In this document: positions 44,290-55,552 of the stretch, piece by piece
How positions within the stretch are numbered: the first letter of the stretch is position 1
Layout: each line of letters starts with the position of its first letter
Source of the DNA: Cordia subcordata
Taxonomy: Eukaryota > Streptophyta > Magnoliopsida > Boraginales > Cordiaceae
DNA length: 64,000 bases
Direction: 5' to 3'
Assembly: GCA_028554755.1 (NCBI GenBank)
Contig: JAPTOF010000003.1
Span: forward strand, 4,320,501-4,384,500
Translations under genes and position numbers: made by a program
Notes under the pieces: generated by a model
Seen by the model: the letters and a program-made list of their open reading frames with translations, nothing else
Database searches by the model: none
Told to the model about the DNA's origin: nothing

Positions 44290-45125
44290 TGTTAGAAAAT
44301 AAGACGAAATTAATAACTAGAATTTTATTCACTATACAAAATACGAAGAAAACATAAACTTTATTTAGTTCAAAATATGAGTATAGTAGAATAACAAAAT
44401 CAAAATACGGAAAACAAAATAAGAAAAATAGCCGAGGCTCATGAAACGATATCCTACACCCCCTCCACTGGTGCTAAAGGGGTATGACGTATTACTCCCA
44501 AGATACAGCGACTAAATACCTCTTGAAGTTCTAGTGGCACTCTACGCAAGAGCTAGCGAACCGGTATGTGATGAACTCCCTCCTTTCTAATGCACTATAA
44601 AACTACTAAAATGTTAAGGCTTCAAGAATTTTATGTGTGTCTTGGAGTACTACTAAAACAAAATCTATGTTGACAAATGCTCAAAGTGTTGTGTTTCCCA
44701 ATGCAAAGAAAATACCAATATTTATCGGAACAAATTAGGCAAATTAACTGAAACCAATCTATCCCATGGAATGAAACACCTTTTAACGTCATTGCCTTCA
44801 TTGCCATAAAGCTATTCTGAAGCAAACGTCTCTGCCATCAGTTGTCAAAAGCAATTTGCATGCAAGCTCATGATTGCCCTAATGATTATAACCATCATGA
44901 CATCATTATTAGCAAATCTTGATTAGCTTTCAAGCAAATCTCTTTGGTTCTACTTATAACGTGTCGTAACATTTGGCACCAAATTAGCCTTCATGCAGGT
45001 GCAATTCAAATTTAAACGTTTAGGCTACAGATGTTTTTCGACCAAGACTATAATGATAAATAATCATTATATAATCCACATATTTCTAATATTTAATTTC
45101 CTTTCAAATTTATCCAATTCTAGCA
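44290..45125 (-). repeat. LTR (3') of a second copia element
   Basis: Starts TGTTAGAAAATAAG and ends TTCTAGCA on the plus strand. It is followed directly by CTCCCCCACAT, a polypurine tract (ATGTGGGGGAG) on the minus strand. 836 bp. The other LTR is not in the window. Confidence 0.75.
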
Positions 45126-46500
45126 CTCCCCCACATAAATGGAAATTAGATGGTCAAAATGCAAACCATGCACACATCAGAGTTCATAGAAAGATAATGC
45201 ATTAGAATAGGTAGCTTTTGGCTTTGAACTTTCCTTAGTTAATGGCATCGGATTTACTTGCTGACCAGTGAATTTGAGGTCTTGAACTATTCAGTTTTAG
45301 TATAAATCAAGACAACAACATACACACAACATCGTCCAAATCACTACCAATTCTCACGGTTGTGTTTGTTTCGATCCTGAACAACTCCCAGTATTCATGT
45401 GTACTCTAAAAATTCAGCCTTCAATTCTCTTAAGAGCGACCCCTCCGTACTTAGATAGGTAATTCTTCATGAAGAGTCCCCTATTATACCCCATTTGGTC
45501 TTTCCCAACTACAAGAATCATCTAAAGCAAAAGTTTATCCTAAACCGTGCAGGCCAGACTGTCTGCTTTACTGTCTGCTTATCATAGGGATGGATAAAGG
45601 AGGTCTAAGCCCCCACAGTGCTTGAGTAGAGTTACACATAATCCAGTTTTTCCTTTGAACCAAGATTTAGGGATCTCGTGTTAACGAGGTAGGATTGTCA
45701 ATTGCAGTGACCTTTTAATTAGTTTAAAGGCTTAAGACCCATTCCCCTTGACAACTTTAATACTTGCTCTCTATTCACCCATTTGGTGAACGGATTCACA
45801 ATGTTATCTCTTAGACTTCACATAGTCTAAAGTGACAACGCCATTAGAGAGCAATTGCTTAATGGTGTGATGTCTTCAACGTATATGCCTAGACTTACCA
45901 TTATACATAATGCTTTGTGCCCTGCCAATTGTAGATTGTCTATTGCACTAGATACTGACAGCTGCTATAGGCTTAGGCCAACCTGGAATATCCTCTAAGA
46001 TTTGTCAAAGCCATTCTGCTTCAAAGAATTGTCAAAGCCAGTCTACTTCTTCCCCAGCTTTATCCAAAGCTATAAATTTAGATTCCATAGTGGATCTGGC
46101 TATACACGTTTGCTTAGTAGACTTCCATGACACAGCTACGCCTACTGAGGTAAAGACATTTCCACTTGTGGATCTCGAGTCTTTTGTGTCAAATATCCAA
46201 TTAGCATCATTGTACCCTTCTAGTACCATTGGATCTCTAGTATAATACAACTCATAGTTCATGGTGTATCTCAAGTATCTTAAGATCCTAACAGTAACAA
46301 TCCAATGTTCTCGACTTGGATTACTAGTGAACCTTCTTAGCCTGTTTACCGCACAAGCTATATCAGGTCTGCGCAATTCATTATATATATTATACTCCCT
46401 ATAATCCGGGAATATTCCAACTAAAATACCCCTTCACCCGTGTTTTATCTCAGATGTGCATTCACATCTAGAGGAGTTTTTGCAATTCTATTATTACCTT
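45126..46500 (-). pseudogene. Second copia element: 3' part of pol, truncated
   Basis: Minus strand from about 46500: [22 protein letters not shown], then [54 protein letters not shown] and [20 protein letters not shown] (46376-46032), the RNase H part of a Ty1/copia polyprotein. Stops interrupt it (at least two before RPDIAC). Upstream pol, gag and the 5' LTR are missing, cut off at about 46500 where R1 DNA resumes. Confidence 0.85.
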
Positions 46501-47159
46501 TTGATGGACTACTGGACATAACCATTTTGATTGTTTCTAAACATTACCACTGCTTTATTTCTTTATTGGAAAATAAAATGTTGGGGGAAAATATTTTCAA
46601 ATTTAAACAATAAAATATTTTTTAGTCACACTAAGAAACACTTTCAATAGAAAATTTTTAAAAAATAAAATTTATTATTAGAAACGTAAAATATTCTTTA
46701 ATCAAAAAATAAAATATTATTTAAATTAAAATAAATTTAAAACAAAACATTTTTTAATTGTTTACTTTTTCAATTCGAATTTTTAAAATATTAATTTTTT
46801 TAGTTTTTGATTAAAAATTAATTTGAGAGGAGTGGGATTGAGGGTGGGGGTGGTAGTCGGTTATGAGCAAGAGAAAGAAAGGATTATTATGCAACAGGAT
46901 CCTCAATTTCTAATATAAAAATACTAAATGTTTTCTTCTCTTTGATACATGTTCCTTTATTTCTAAGTTAATGTTTAATGTTGACCAAAAAAAATTTTTG
47001 AGTTGACTAATTTTTCAATGTTATCAAACATCAAAAATTAAAAAAAATTATTTTCCAAAAGACACTTTCTGGCAGACGGGCTTATAATTTTAGAAGCAAG
47101 ACTTGCCAGTTTTCTTCGCCTTTGTGGTCTATTTGGATGTTTTTCCTTGAGTTGAACAT
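46501..47159. repeat. R1/R2 repeat piece
   Basis: R1 phrases at 46500-46560 (GGACTACTGGACATAACC), then R2 (TAGAAACGTAAAATATTC, GAGTGGGATTGAGGGTGG, CATGTTCCTTTATTTC) and R1 again (CTATTTGGATGTTTTTCC). No gene. Confidence 0.6.
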
Positions 47160-47345
47160 GTAGTTTGAAGTCCCCACATAAATAGGTACAACGCGTTATC
47201 AATTTATTGGAAATGCCGTGTGGGCTCCACCAAAAAGACAAAGTCTTGATTTTGCATCACTGAAATAGGAGGGAATAAATACATCATTGTGCTCTCGCCG
47301 GTGAGCAATTGTATGAAACTAGTACAAGTAAAAATGGAGCAACTA
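47160..47345 (+). promoter_or_regulatory. RLP-D upstream module and dead start
   Basis: GTAGTTTGAAGTCC, CACATAAATAGGTACAACG, GAATAAATACATCATTGTGC, then ATG at 47334 (Met-Glu-Gln-Leu-Val-Gln-Asp). A LINE insertion begins directly after, so the RLP-D 5' coding part is lost. Confidence 0.65.
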
Positions 47346-47357
47346 GTACAAGACAAA

Positions 47358-47858
47358 GTTTTTTTTTTTTTTGGCTAAGTAAGTAAGAAATAGAGTAAAT
47401 ATGAATAACTTTACAAAAAGACCTCAAAAGAGGCAAAGTCAGCAAAACTAATCCAAAAGAGTCCTATTAATTCGCAAAGCTTTACAAATGGCCCTATTAA
47501 AGGCACTATTTATAAACTTTTTATTTACAAAAAAGTTTTGTTTGACAAAAAATAATGTTATCTAGCAGCTGCTCCTCACACAAGGCAATTTGCTTGTGCA
47601 TCCTTCTATTGTGCTCCCTCCATGTGTGACACACTACAAGTGCAAAAAAATTTTTGATAATTATAGCTTGAAGAGAATTGCTTCCACACCTTTCAGTCAA
47701 CCAAACAATAATATCACTCCATTTAAATACCCAATAGGGCCCTTTGGACATTTGCATACCCTTATTCCAAAATCTACATGTGAAACTATATTCGAAGAAG
47801 AGGTGGTCCTGACTTTCCGTGCATCTCCAGCAGAAGAGCACAATGGATCAAATATGAA
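47358..47858 (-). mobile_element. LINE 3' fragment separating RLP-D's start from its body
   Basis: A T run at about 47358-47372 is the A tail. The minus strand encodes RLCSSAGDARK-like sequence, LFCWRCTESQDHLFFEYSFT and CRFWNKGMQMSKGPYW, then VCHTWREHNRRMHKQIALCE: the zf-RVT region and C-terminus of a plant LINE reverse transcriptase. It is 5'-truncated at about 47858, where LRR sequence (GATTTGGGTGAAAATCAACT) starts. Confidence 0.8.
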
Positions 47859-49475
47859 CGATTGATTTGGGTGAAAATCAACTGCACGGTCCCATTCGTA
47901 AATCCATTTCAAACCTTGTGAACCTAACATATTTCGATGTCTCATGGAACAATTTAAGTGTCATAGTTCAGCTAGACATGTTTTTCTCACAATCACTTTT
48001 CATTCGTTACGAGCAATAATGCCAACATATCTTTTCCTAACCTTTTCGATGCAGGCTTATCCACATGTGGGTTAAACGAGTTCCCTAATTTCTTGAGACG
48101 CTCTAAGTACCTAGAGCCACTAGACCTTTCTAACAACAAAATTCACGGCCGGGTTCCGATGTGGTTGACCTCCACTCTGGTCAGATTCATTGTATTATCT
48201 AAATCTTTCTCACAACATTCTTACTGGCATAGACCAATTGCCTTGGAAAATTTTGTGGTATCTTGATCTTCAATCTAACTTGTTTGAGGGACAATTGTCT
48301 GCGTCTGCATGCGATTTAGGCGACCTCGAAATTCTCAGTTTCTCGAATAATAATTTCATCGGTGGACTCCCAGAATGTCTGGGAAATTTGACTAAACTAA
48401 CATATCTTGCGGTCTTAAACCTCTTGGAAAATCATCTTGCTGGTCGTATTCCTTGTGGTAATCAATTCGACATTTTTCAAAATGATTCTTATAGTGGAAA
48501 CTTGGGATTGTGTGGGTTTCCATTGTCAAAGGATTGTGAAAACAGTGAACCAACCGAGCCAATATCATCATCAATGTTGGAAGAGGAAAATGAGTCAGTT
48601 TCTGAACGGATTCTGTTGGCCAGCTGTTTTGATGGGCAATGGTTGTGTGGTGCTATTTGGACTAGCCATTGGATTTCTTATCTTCTTGTTGGGGAAACCA
48701 AAATGGATTTTTGGTATTCTTGAAGGAGCAATAAACTGTCACGTCCTTGGATCCAAGCCCATGAGCAAAACTGTATTGTAGGCATAACTAATAACTACTT
48801 GAGTCTTTAATCAATTGGTTTAAAATGGTTAACCCAAGTTATTAGTTATACTTACACTACTCATTTATAAACAAGTTACAACTCACCCCACAAATAAGTT
48901 ATAGGACTCTAGAGGTGGCTTCTACGGGCTCAAGAGGTGGCTCCCACAGCACACTTGGTGTAGCACTTTGTCTCGCATAGCACTTAGCTCCTGCAATTGG
49001 CTCTGATATCATTCTGTCACGCCCATGAGCCCAAGCCCACAAGCAAGGCTGGTGTTTTGGGCACACATAATTACACACAAGACTAGGCGGTACACAATTC
49101 TAGAGGTGGCTTCTACAGGCTCAAGAGGTGGCTCCCACAGGCTCAAGAGGTGGCTCCCACTACACACTTGCTATAAAACTTTTCCTCGGATAGCACTTAG
49201 CTCCCGCAACTGGCTGGTAACTAGCTCTAATACCATTCTGTTACGCCTACAAGCGCAGGCCTGCGAGCGAAGCTAGTATTGTAGGCATAACTAATAACTA
49301 CTTGAGCCTCAAATCAACTGGCCCAAAATAGTTAGCCTTAGTTGTTAGTTATACCCACACCACCCACTTAAAAACAAATCACAAGTTATCCTACAAATCG
49401 ACATGATATATTACACATGCGAACTTCAAATGTAGAAGAGAAGAGTCCGCCGCCAACATGTTTAAATAGTGCATA
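47859..49475 (+). pseudogene. RLP-D: LRR receptor-like protein gene, disrupted
   Basis: Begins mid-LRR and reaches the tail. A frame change occurs near 48175 (CCACTCTGGTCAG versus CCAAGTGGTCAG). 48190-48640 encodes YLNLSHNILTGIDQLPWK, then a large in-frame deletion joins LPECLGNLTKL directly to LAVLNLLENHLAGRIP, so the island domain and about ten LRRs are gone. The cap LCGFPLSKDCEN is present. A 2-bp loss near 48598 (GAGTCAGTTTC versus GAGTCAGAGTTTC) shifts the frame before the membrane segment. A TRIM array splits the basic tail: CTTGAAGGAGCAA at 48721 and AGAAGAGAAGAGTCCGCCGC at 49436. Not functional. Confidence 0.9.
48737..49415 (-). mobile_element. Tandem TRIM: LTR-internal-LTR-internal-LTR inside RLP-D
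   Basis: Three LTR-like units start at 48737 (TGTCACGTCCTTGG), 49015 (TGTCACGCCCATGAGCCC) and 49239 (TGTTACGCCTACAAGC). The first and third share GTAGGCATAACTAATAACTA and AGTTATAC; the third runs to ATATTACA at 49415, 177 bp. Directly before units 2 and 3 are GGCTCTGATATCATTC and AGCTCTAATACCATTC, reverse complements of a tRNA-Met primer site. The two internal parts share GAGGTGGCTTCTAC and GAGGTGGCTCCCAC. This is a terminal-repeat retrotransposon in miniature with a recombined extra unit, minus strand. Confidence 0.8.
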
Positions 49476-49574
49476 ATGAGTGAAATATGTAAGTCTCTAC
49501 TTATTTGTATTATTGTGTTGTACTCATGCTTTAATATTTACCTTGCACAATAAAGTATTTCATCAAGCTGTCCC
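49476..49574 (+). other. RLP-D 3' flank start
   Basis: Continues the conserved RLP 3' flank (GAGTGAAATATGTAAGTC to CATCAAGCTGTCCC) up to the hAT insertion. Confidence 0.6.
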
Positions 49575-50094
49575 TACGGCTGTGCATTTATCGAGGACAC
49601 CCAATCCCCTACCCGAAAATTGGGTATGAGAAAATTATTTTTGGGAAATCGTCGAATTGGGGAAAAATATTGGGGGTGGAGAAAAATTTTGGGGAAACGA
49701 GTTGGGGCTCGGAATAAATTTCTTTTTTTGACAAAAACCCAAAACCCGAACTTTTTTTTTTACTTTTTTTTAATATATATATATATATATAGACACACAC
49801 ACACACATATATATATTACCTATTTAGCAGGGCATGTTGATGCTTACTACTTAGTAGTAGAATTAGCTGATACTTGAGAGTTATGTTAGTAGTAAAATTT
49901 GTTTTAAACCTTTTCTTAAAAAAATTCGAGAATTCTCTAATCCTTGGTACTTTTTTCTCATTCCCCATTTCCCTAAAATGTGTTCCCTATTGGTGAATTG
50001 GGAGTGGGAATGGAACAGAGTTCCTTCCCAAAAAATTATTTTGGGAAAAAAAATTTTGCTAATCAGGGTAGAAAATCCCCAATGAACACTCCTA
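49575..50094. mobile_element. Non-autonomous hAT element, 8-bp target duplication GCTGTCCC
   Basis: Left end TACGGCTGTGCATTTATC, right end (reverse complement) TAGGAGTGTTCATTGGGG. GCTGTCCC lies on both sides (49567-49574, 50095-50102). The RLP-A and RLP-C flanks have the empty site CAAGCTGTCCC followed by ATATTAAAA. The interior has inverted TTGGGGA/TCCCCAA-type motifs and an AT/AC microsatellite (49775-49816). No transposase. Confidence 0.93.
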
Positions 50095-50146
50095 GCTGTC
50101 CCCATATTAAAAATAATTATTTTATGGATATTTAAGCCTCTATTTT

Positions 50147-50869
50147 TGTTAACTAAGCGTGACAAACAACTTTAGAAAGGACACACTAATTGCTAAAGCC
50201 AGCAATATTACTTTATATAAACTCTTTACAACACATTGCACTACAGGACAAACTATATAAACAATAAGCTCTGCCAAAAAAAAAAAAGGGAAACAGAAAA
50301 AGAAAAAACTACTTAAACAATAAACTATTGAACACTTTACAAGACTCAAGAGTTGATTACCTAAAACTCACTTAACAAGCTTTTACTCTCTGGACTCGAT
50401 ACCTCACAAGATCAAAACACCCTCCCACTTTTTACTCCATTAAACTTAACCCACACAAAAGCACCTAGATAATATTTATAGATTGAACAAGTGGGTGAAA
50501 AGCTTATGGCGGTGAAGATTGCAGTTTAGCTAGAACTTTTGCGAATTCTCTAGAATCTCTGCCAAATTTAGCACATTCAAATTGAGTAGTTTTGTAGAAA
50601 ACTCGCCAAAGCATGGAGAAAAAAAATTTGCACATTTTTATCTTTTAATTGCCACGTAATTTCTTCTAAAACTTTTGAGAAATGAAGCTTCAAGATTATC
50701 CCGCCATCGTCTAGAATTCTTCAGCCTTCAGCTTGCAATTTTGTCTCGCCATTGTCTAGATAATTCTGGACAATTCTTACTTGAAAATTTTCTGGTGGTT
50801 TCCTTGAGAAGCTTGGTATTTATCAAAAATTTTTAATCCCTTAAAAAACTTGGTGTTGATATTTTAACA
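50147..50869. mobile_element. Probable solo LTR in the RLP-D flank
   Basis: The RLP flank is interrupted between TCTATTTT and CTTTTGTATTTGGTG. The insert starts TGTTAACTAAGCG and ends GATATTTTAACA, matching TG...CA LTR termini with a short inverted repeat. The 5-bp flanks (ATTTT/GCTTT) do not match well, so the borders could be slightly off. No coding sequence. Confidence 0.5.
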
Positions 50870-51899
50870 GCTTTTGTATTTGGTGAAATTATCTGTATCT
50901 AGTCTAACAAGATCACCTTCATTGGATCTTAGCTGCAGAAGCAAGTTGTGCTAAAATAAGGTGAATGTTTGATATTGAAGATATTTTGTGATTATGCAAG
51001 ATATTTTATTGTATTTTATCTTTTTGTACAAGGTAAATCAATTATGACGTCATATACGCAATTAGAATTTTTAAAAGCAAAAAAGAATATGCACTAATTT
51101 ACTTGAATTTTATTCATTATTAATAAGTAAAAATGCATTGTGAGTGTGTTTTTTACATTACCCTTAACTTTAACACAAAAAGTAATGGCGGAACTAATTT
51201 GAACTATTTTTAAACTATGGGGCTATCAATGAGTTTTGAAACCATAGGGGTTATATACAACGTTCACAAATTCACAAAACACAGGGGACAAAATGCAATT
51301 TACTTTATATTAGATTTTGAATTGGCATTCATCAATTTTGAAGGGTTTCTTTATTCTCTTTAAAAAATAAAATTTTGTGTGTTTTGCATAGCGATGTGAT
51401 TGATAATCTTGCTCGAATTGCTTTTCTCGTTGCTCATGCTGTTGGACTTGCTTATGCGCAATTCTAAAGTTTTAAGATTATAGTTTGTATTCCTGCTTTG
51501 CAATTTTGGTTCATATTGGTGCTCTGCTATTCTGGTTTACTACATTTGGGTTCTTGTTTGCGATGTTATATACATGTGAAAATAGGTAAATGATGGTAAG
51601 GACACCATGTTCCTCGTGGATACACAATATAATATTAAGATATTTGAAGGAACATGTTAAGATAATAAATGAATACAATAAACCTCTCCATAAAAGTTAA
51701 AATTTATAGATGAGATGTTAATTTAGTATGTTGTACAGTGATCATGCTCAAAAATATCCCATCATAAATTGAAGCTTTGGTTTAAAGGATACTAAACCTG
51801 AGAACCAAAGCTTTTAAATCAAAGGTTACATGTGAGGACATGTAGACAAACCTCACCGAGTTGCCTCTAGTACTATTAATGCCTTTATTTACCAGGCTT
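50870..51899 (+). repeat. RLP-D flank continued (partner of 1590-2860)
   Basis: TTTGGTGAAATTATCTGTATC, abbreviated, through AATAAAATTTTGTGTG, TTTGCGATGTTATATACATG and GACATGTAGACAAACCTC keeps the order seen behind RLP-A and RLP-C. No gene. Confidence 0.65.
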
Positions 51900-52182
51900 A
51901 AGGGGGGGAAGGACCCTCTGAAAGTGCCTCAGTACCGCAGAGTTCTACTTAGGAAAACAACGAAATGGATTTTAGGAACAGATTTGATCCATATGGAGTC
52001 ACCTTCTTTGCCCGGCGCGTTCACTTCCTCGTTCTTAGACTTGTGACCGGGGGGACTTGACCGGTGGCAAGTCCCGAGCCACATTTTCAACCCCTAGGCC
52101 TTTCAAATCATGGGTCGGTTAACGTGAATCACAGCCATCTCGTCACTCAGCACCCTGCATGGAATTAGTCTTCCTTTACTAA
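51900..52182. other. GC-richer insert of unknown type
   Basis: The duplicated block breaks after CCAGGCTTAAGG and resumes at AGAAAAAGGGAAAATTCC. The 280 bases between are clearly GC-richer than all neighbours (GAGTCACCTTCTTTGCCCG, GGGACTTGACCGGTGGC, CCGAGCCACATTTTC). RLP-A's flank has only about 20 bases here. I cannot identify it: it could be an organelle-derived piece or part of an LTR element. Confidence 0.6.
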
Positions 52183-52854
52183 CCAGAAAAAGGGAAAATT
52201 CCAGTTGATATAACTCTGCTATTCGGAGGCTGGCCTACTGACTAGCCATTGATTTTACTAGTGTAAGTCTAGCCGGCAGGAGAAAACCTGATCCAGATCA
52301 TACAGATAAACAAAGTAGCTGGCCTTTCATAACTAGCATCTTATGCAATGGAAAATGGAAGTTTCAACATGCTTCTGAACTGAATCTTGTAGGCGACAAC
52401 CCTAAATCAATGTAAATTTACTGAACTAAGGCTCTTCTGATCCTTTGCGGTACTTCTGTCTTGATAAACGAATCATCCAAACTTCTATGGGACTTTACTT
52501 ATCAACTCTATATCCAATTTGAGATCTCAAATCGACATTTGGATTAACGTCGATTAATCCCAAATCTACATTTCTGAATCTTCCAACTCAGAGCAGACCA
52601 CGAAGCTGGGAAATGCTAATGTTATATCCCTGAAAAACAGCATAGTGGAATGCTCAAGTTGCTCCAACTTAATGGTTATTCATACAACCCAAGACTCATA
52701 GATTTGAAACTTGTTCCTAGAAAAATGTAATCTGTGTCTTTGCAAAAATCAAGTGCATCTGATAGATGAGGTTGGTGTAATCTGTATCTTTGCAAAAATC
52801 CAGTGCATCTGATAGATAAGGTTGAGGACTTTTAACCATAAAATGAAGCAAATT
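52183..52854. repeat. Duplicated RLP-CBL block, no CBL exons
   Basis: Follows 2900-3500 closely (GGCCTACTGACTAGCCATTG, TGAGATCTCAAATCGACA, CATAGTGGAATGCTCAAG), then a short two-copy piece (GTAATCTGT(G/A)TCTTTGCAAA at 52728 and 52779). It passes directly into RLP-E. Confidence 0.7.
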
Positions 52855-53150
52855 TTACTCGTCGGATTCCATCAGTGCTGGGTAATTGAGTAATCTTGAA
52901 TCATTAAACCATTCACAAAATCATCTTGTTGGTTGTATTCCTTGTGTTAATCAACTTGATACTTTAAAAACAATTATTATTGTGGAAACTTGGAATTGCG
53001 TGGGTTTCCGTTGTCAAAGGATTGTGAAAATAGTGAACCAACAGAGCCTACATCGTCATCAATGTTGCAAGAAGAAAATGAGAGTTTCTATAGTTGTGGG
53101 ATGGTATTTGGATTGGTCATTGGATTTCTCGTATTCTTATTGGGCATATG
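52855..53150 (+). pseudogene. RLP-E: 3' fragment of an RLP gene
   Basis: Shows the end of an LRR (GCTGGGTAATTGAGTAATC; the GGTAATTTGAG of RLP-A is frameshifted), then a deletion, CIPCVNQLDT, the cap region (GCGTGGGTTTCCGTTGTC), the acidic part (MLQEENES) and half a membrane segment (VFGLVIGFLVFLLGI in changing frames) ending in TGA. About 300 bp, several frame changes. Very similar to RLP-B's 3' piece, and it is the SINE-free version. Confidence 0.85.
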
Positions 53151-53562
53151 AAACTTTAAACACACCCCCCAAACTCAATTCAGGATTGCTTCAATCAACT
53201 AGCCTAGCCAGTTGCATTTTGAGCCCAAAACAAACCAAAGCTATAACTGCACCTTTTTCTTTAGTTTTGCCCCAAACATTTTGGTTTAACAAATTGCTTG
53301 GCCCTTTTGGATGTAGCAATGGAATTGGGTTTCTATCAAGTATTTAAACAGTTATAGGTTTCTTTTTTTTTTTTTCCTTTTTTTAGGACTCATGCACATT
53401 TGTTTAGAACCGTTTTGTTGCATATATAATTTTTCTTTCTTGTGTACTCTTTTTGTTTTGTTAATATAAATATTTAGCTTGCTTTCGACAAAAAGAAAAA
53501 AAGAAAAAAATTATCCTTATCATAGGACCCATAAATGGAATTAATCCTTTCCATAAAGCTAA

Positions 53563-54008
53563 CCTCTTGTTTGGATTGGGAGAAATAGAAGGAAGGGAAT
53601 AAAGTTGGAGAAATTTTTAAATCCCTTCCTCTATTTGGGCTGGAGGGATATGGAGAGAGGAGGTTAAAGAGAGATATGACTTATCCTTTCAAATCCTTTA
53701 AAATGGCTCCCTTCAAATTGGGAGGAAATGGAGGGGGAGGAAATGATTTTTCTTGTAATGATTTTCTAATCTTTCTCTTTATATTTAAACATAAAATTAG
53801 TAAAGGTATAAACGTCCATTTCAACATAAACTCAATCTCTCCCTTCTATTTCCTTCCCAATCCAAACAAGATAAATCTATAATCCTTTATAATACTTTTT
53901 TTCGTAAAAATTTTAATCTAAACAAGAATTAATCCTTTCCTCTCCCTTTCTTTATAATACTTTCCTTTCCTTTGTTTATTAAACTCTCCCCTCTAAATCC
54001 AAACATTG
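53563..54008. mobile_element. Tourist-like MITE, TAA target duplication (copy 2)
   Basis: Counterpart of 25305-25743 with the same CCTCTTGTTTGGATTGGGAG left end and CTAAATCCAAACATTG right end, TAA on both sides. Confidence 0.7.
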
Positions 54009-54162
54009 TAAAAGTTTTAAATTCTTCTTAAAAGTTTTAAATTCTTCTTGTAACAATATGACAAATCTAATAATGGTAAATTATTTAAATTATTTTATTA
54101 TTCAATTCTCTATCCTTAAATATTCATTGGGAAAAAAAAATAGTTAGAAGATCACAAGTGAT

Positions 54163-54801
54163 TGTAGAGGATGAATTCTACAATCACGGACAAGGTTGAC
54201 CTGGGCCCCAATAACCTGCAAGACCAAGAAAGGTGAATGACGTAACCCTTGACACCGGTATGATGCTGGCCAAAGGTACTCCGACGCTCAAGTCAGCATT
54301 GAGTTTCAGATAAAACAAGGAATTGTTATATGGCGATAGCATTGAGTTTCAGATAAAACGAGGAATTGTTATATGGCGGGTTTTGGGTGAACCACGGATA
54401 TGAATAGGTTGATACTTTGCGTCTGTCTCACCTCCTCTGCTGGCGAGACGTGCTTTTGTAACTTCTTGGATGGAAGAGTCCCTTGAACCCCCAAGTCCCT
54501 AGACGTATTTTAACCAACTTCTACCAATCGTTATACTTTGCTTCATGATATGCAGATCATGCATATCATTTCCCATGCACATCCTTGGTAACGATCAAGT
54601 TTCCCTTTTAGCTACAACCCCACTCTTATATTCTAAAACTCTACTCAAAGCGTAGGGCCGCCTCCTCTCATTGAGATTTTTGAAACTTTGTGCCTTAACC
54701 TTTGGCCATTCAACACACAGCCCAACGGACTATGTCCCTAGTCCGATCGTAATTAGGGGCCTTATGGACTTTCTTGAGTCCAACTAATTCTGGCCCAAAC
54801 A
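54163..54801. mobile_element. Probable solo LTR, absent from the paralogous copy
   Basis: Starts TGTAGAGGATGAATTC and ends CTGGCCCAAACA (TGT...ACA). Flanks GTGAT (54158-54162) and TTGAT (54802-54806) match at four of five bases. Copy 1 of the duplication reads CGAGTGATGATGAGCC here without interruption (25870). The insert is GC-richer and contains a 46-bp tandem pair (GCATTGAGTTTCAGATAAAA twice, 54295 and 54341). Confidence 0.8.
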
Positions 54802-55056
54802 TTGATGATGAGCCACTCGGTGCTTGGGTCTGATCTGCCTTGCTTAGCATCAGGGGCATACTCACAAGCTGACTTTGTTCTTTTTCATGAAATTTCTATT
54901 CTTGTAGAGTGGGGGGTTGTCAAAAATGTGAGCTACATTGTGTTTACCAAATCATGACAGCCAAGAAATTCAATATAATCAGAATCTGATTAGGATACTT
55001 CATCAGCCCCAACTGATATCAGTTTGGGGAGAAAAAAAGAAAAAATTGTAGGTTTA

Positions 55057-55317
55057 TGCTCTGTTTGTTATAGTCTTATTTTAAGATACTTATCCTATTA
55101 AAATGAGGGAAGATTTAAAAAATTTTATCATGCATTCTATGAAAATTTAAAACAAAATCATACTTTTTATCTTATAAGAAATAAGCAATCATTACTATCT
55201 TATTTTTTACAACTATAGAATGAATGGTGTATATGATAAGATATCTTAAATCTTATAAGATATCTCCAAATTTCAATAGGATAAGTATCTTAAAATAAGA
55301 TCATTCCAAACACACTA
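55057..55317. mobile_element. MITE, TAGTGTGTTTG family, copy 2, TTA target duplication
   Basis: Left TGCTCTGTTTGTTATAGTC, right (reverse complement) TAGTGTGTTTGGAATGATC; both continue with TTATTTTAAGATACTTATCC. TTA on both sides (55054-55056, 55318-55320). Copy 1 reads GTAGGTTTAGAACC (26110), the exact empty site. Confidence 0.9.
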
Positions 55318-55552
55318 TTAGAACAAAAATTTTGTAAGACTATAACAAAAATTTGTAAGACTTTTTATATTTTGTTTTTGACCTACAGAATTTTTTATTG
55401 GCGGATGAATTTTTGTTTTAGACTTACAAATTTTTTAGGGAATGATGTTACAAATTTTTTTAAAAACTTCGACAAATTTTTATTCTAAACTTATAAATTT
55501 TTATTATGAACCTATAATTTCATTTTTTTTTTTTATAAACTGATGTTAGCTT

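Noticed and set aside
51861..52046. 61-residue frame in the GC-rich insert
   Set aside because: The frame runs across the insertion border, so it cannot be an inherited gene; the insert itself remains unidentified.
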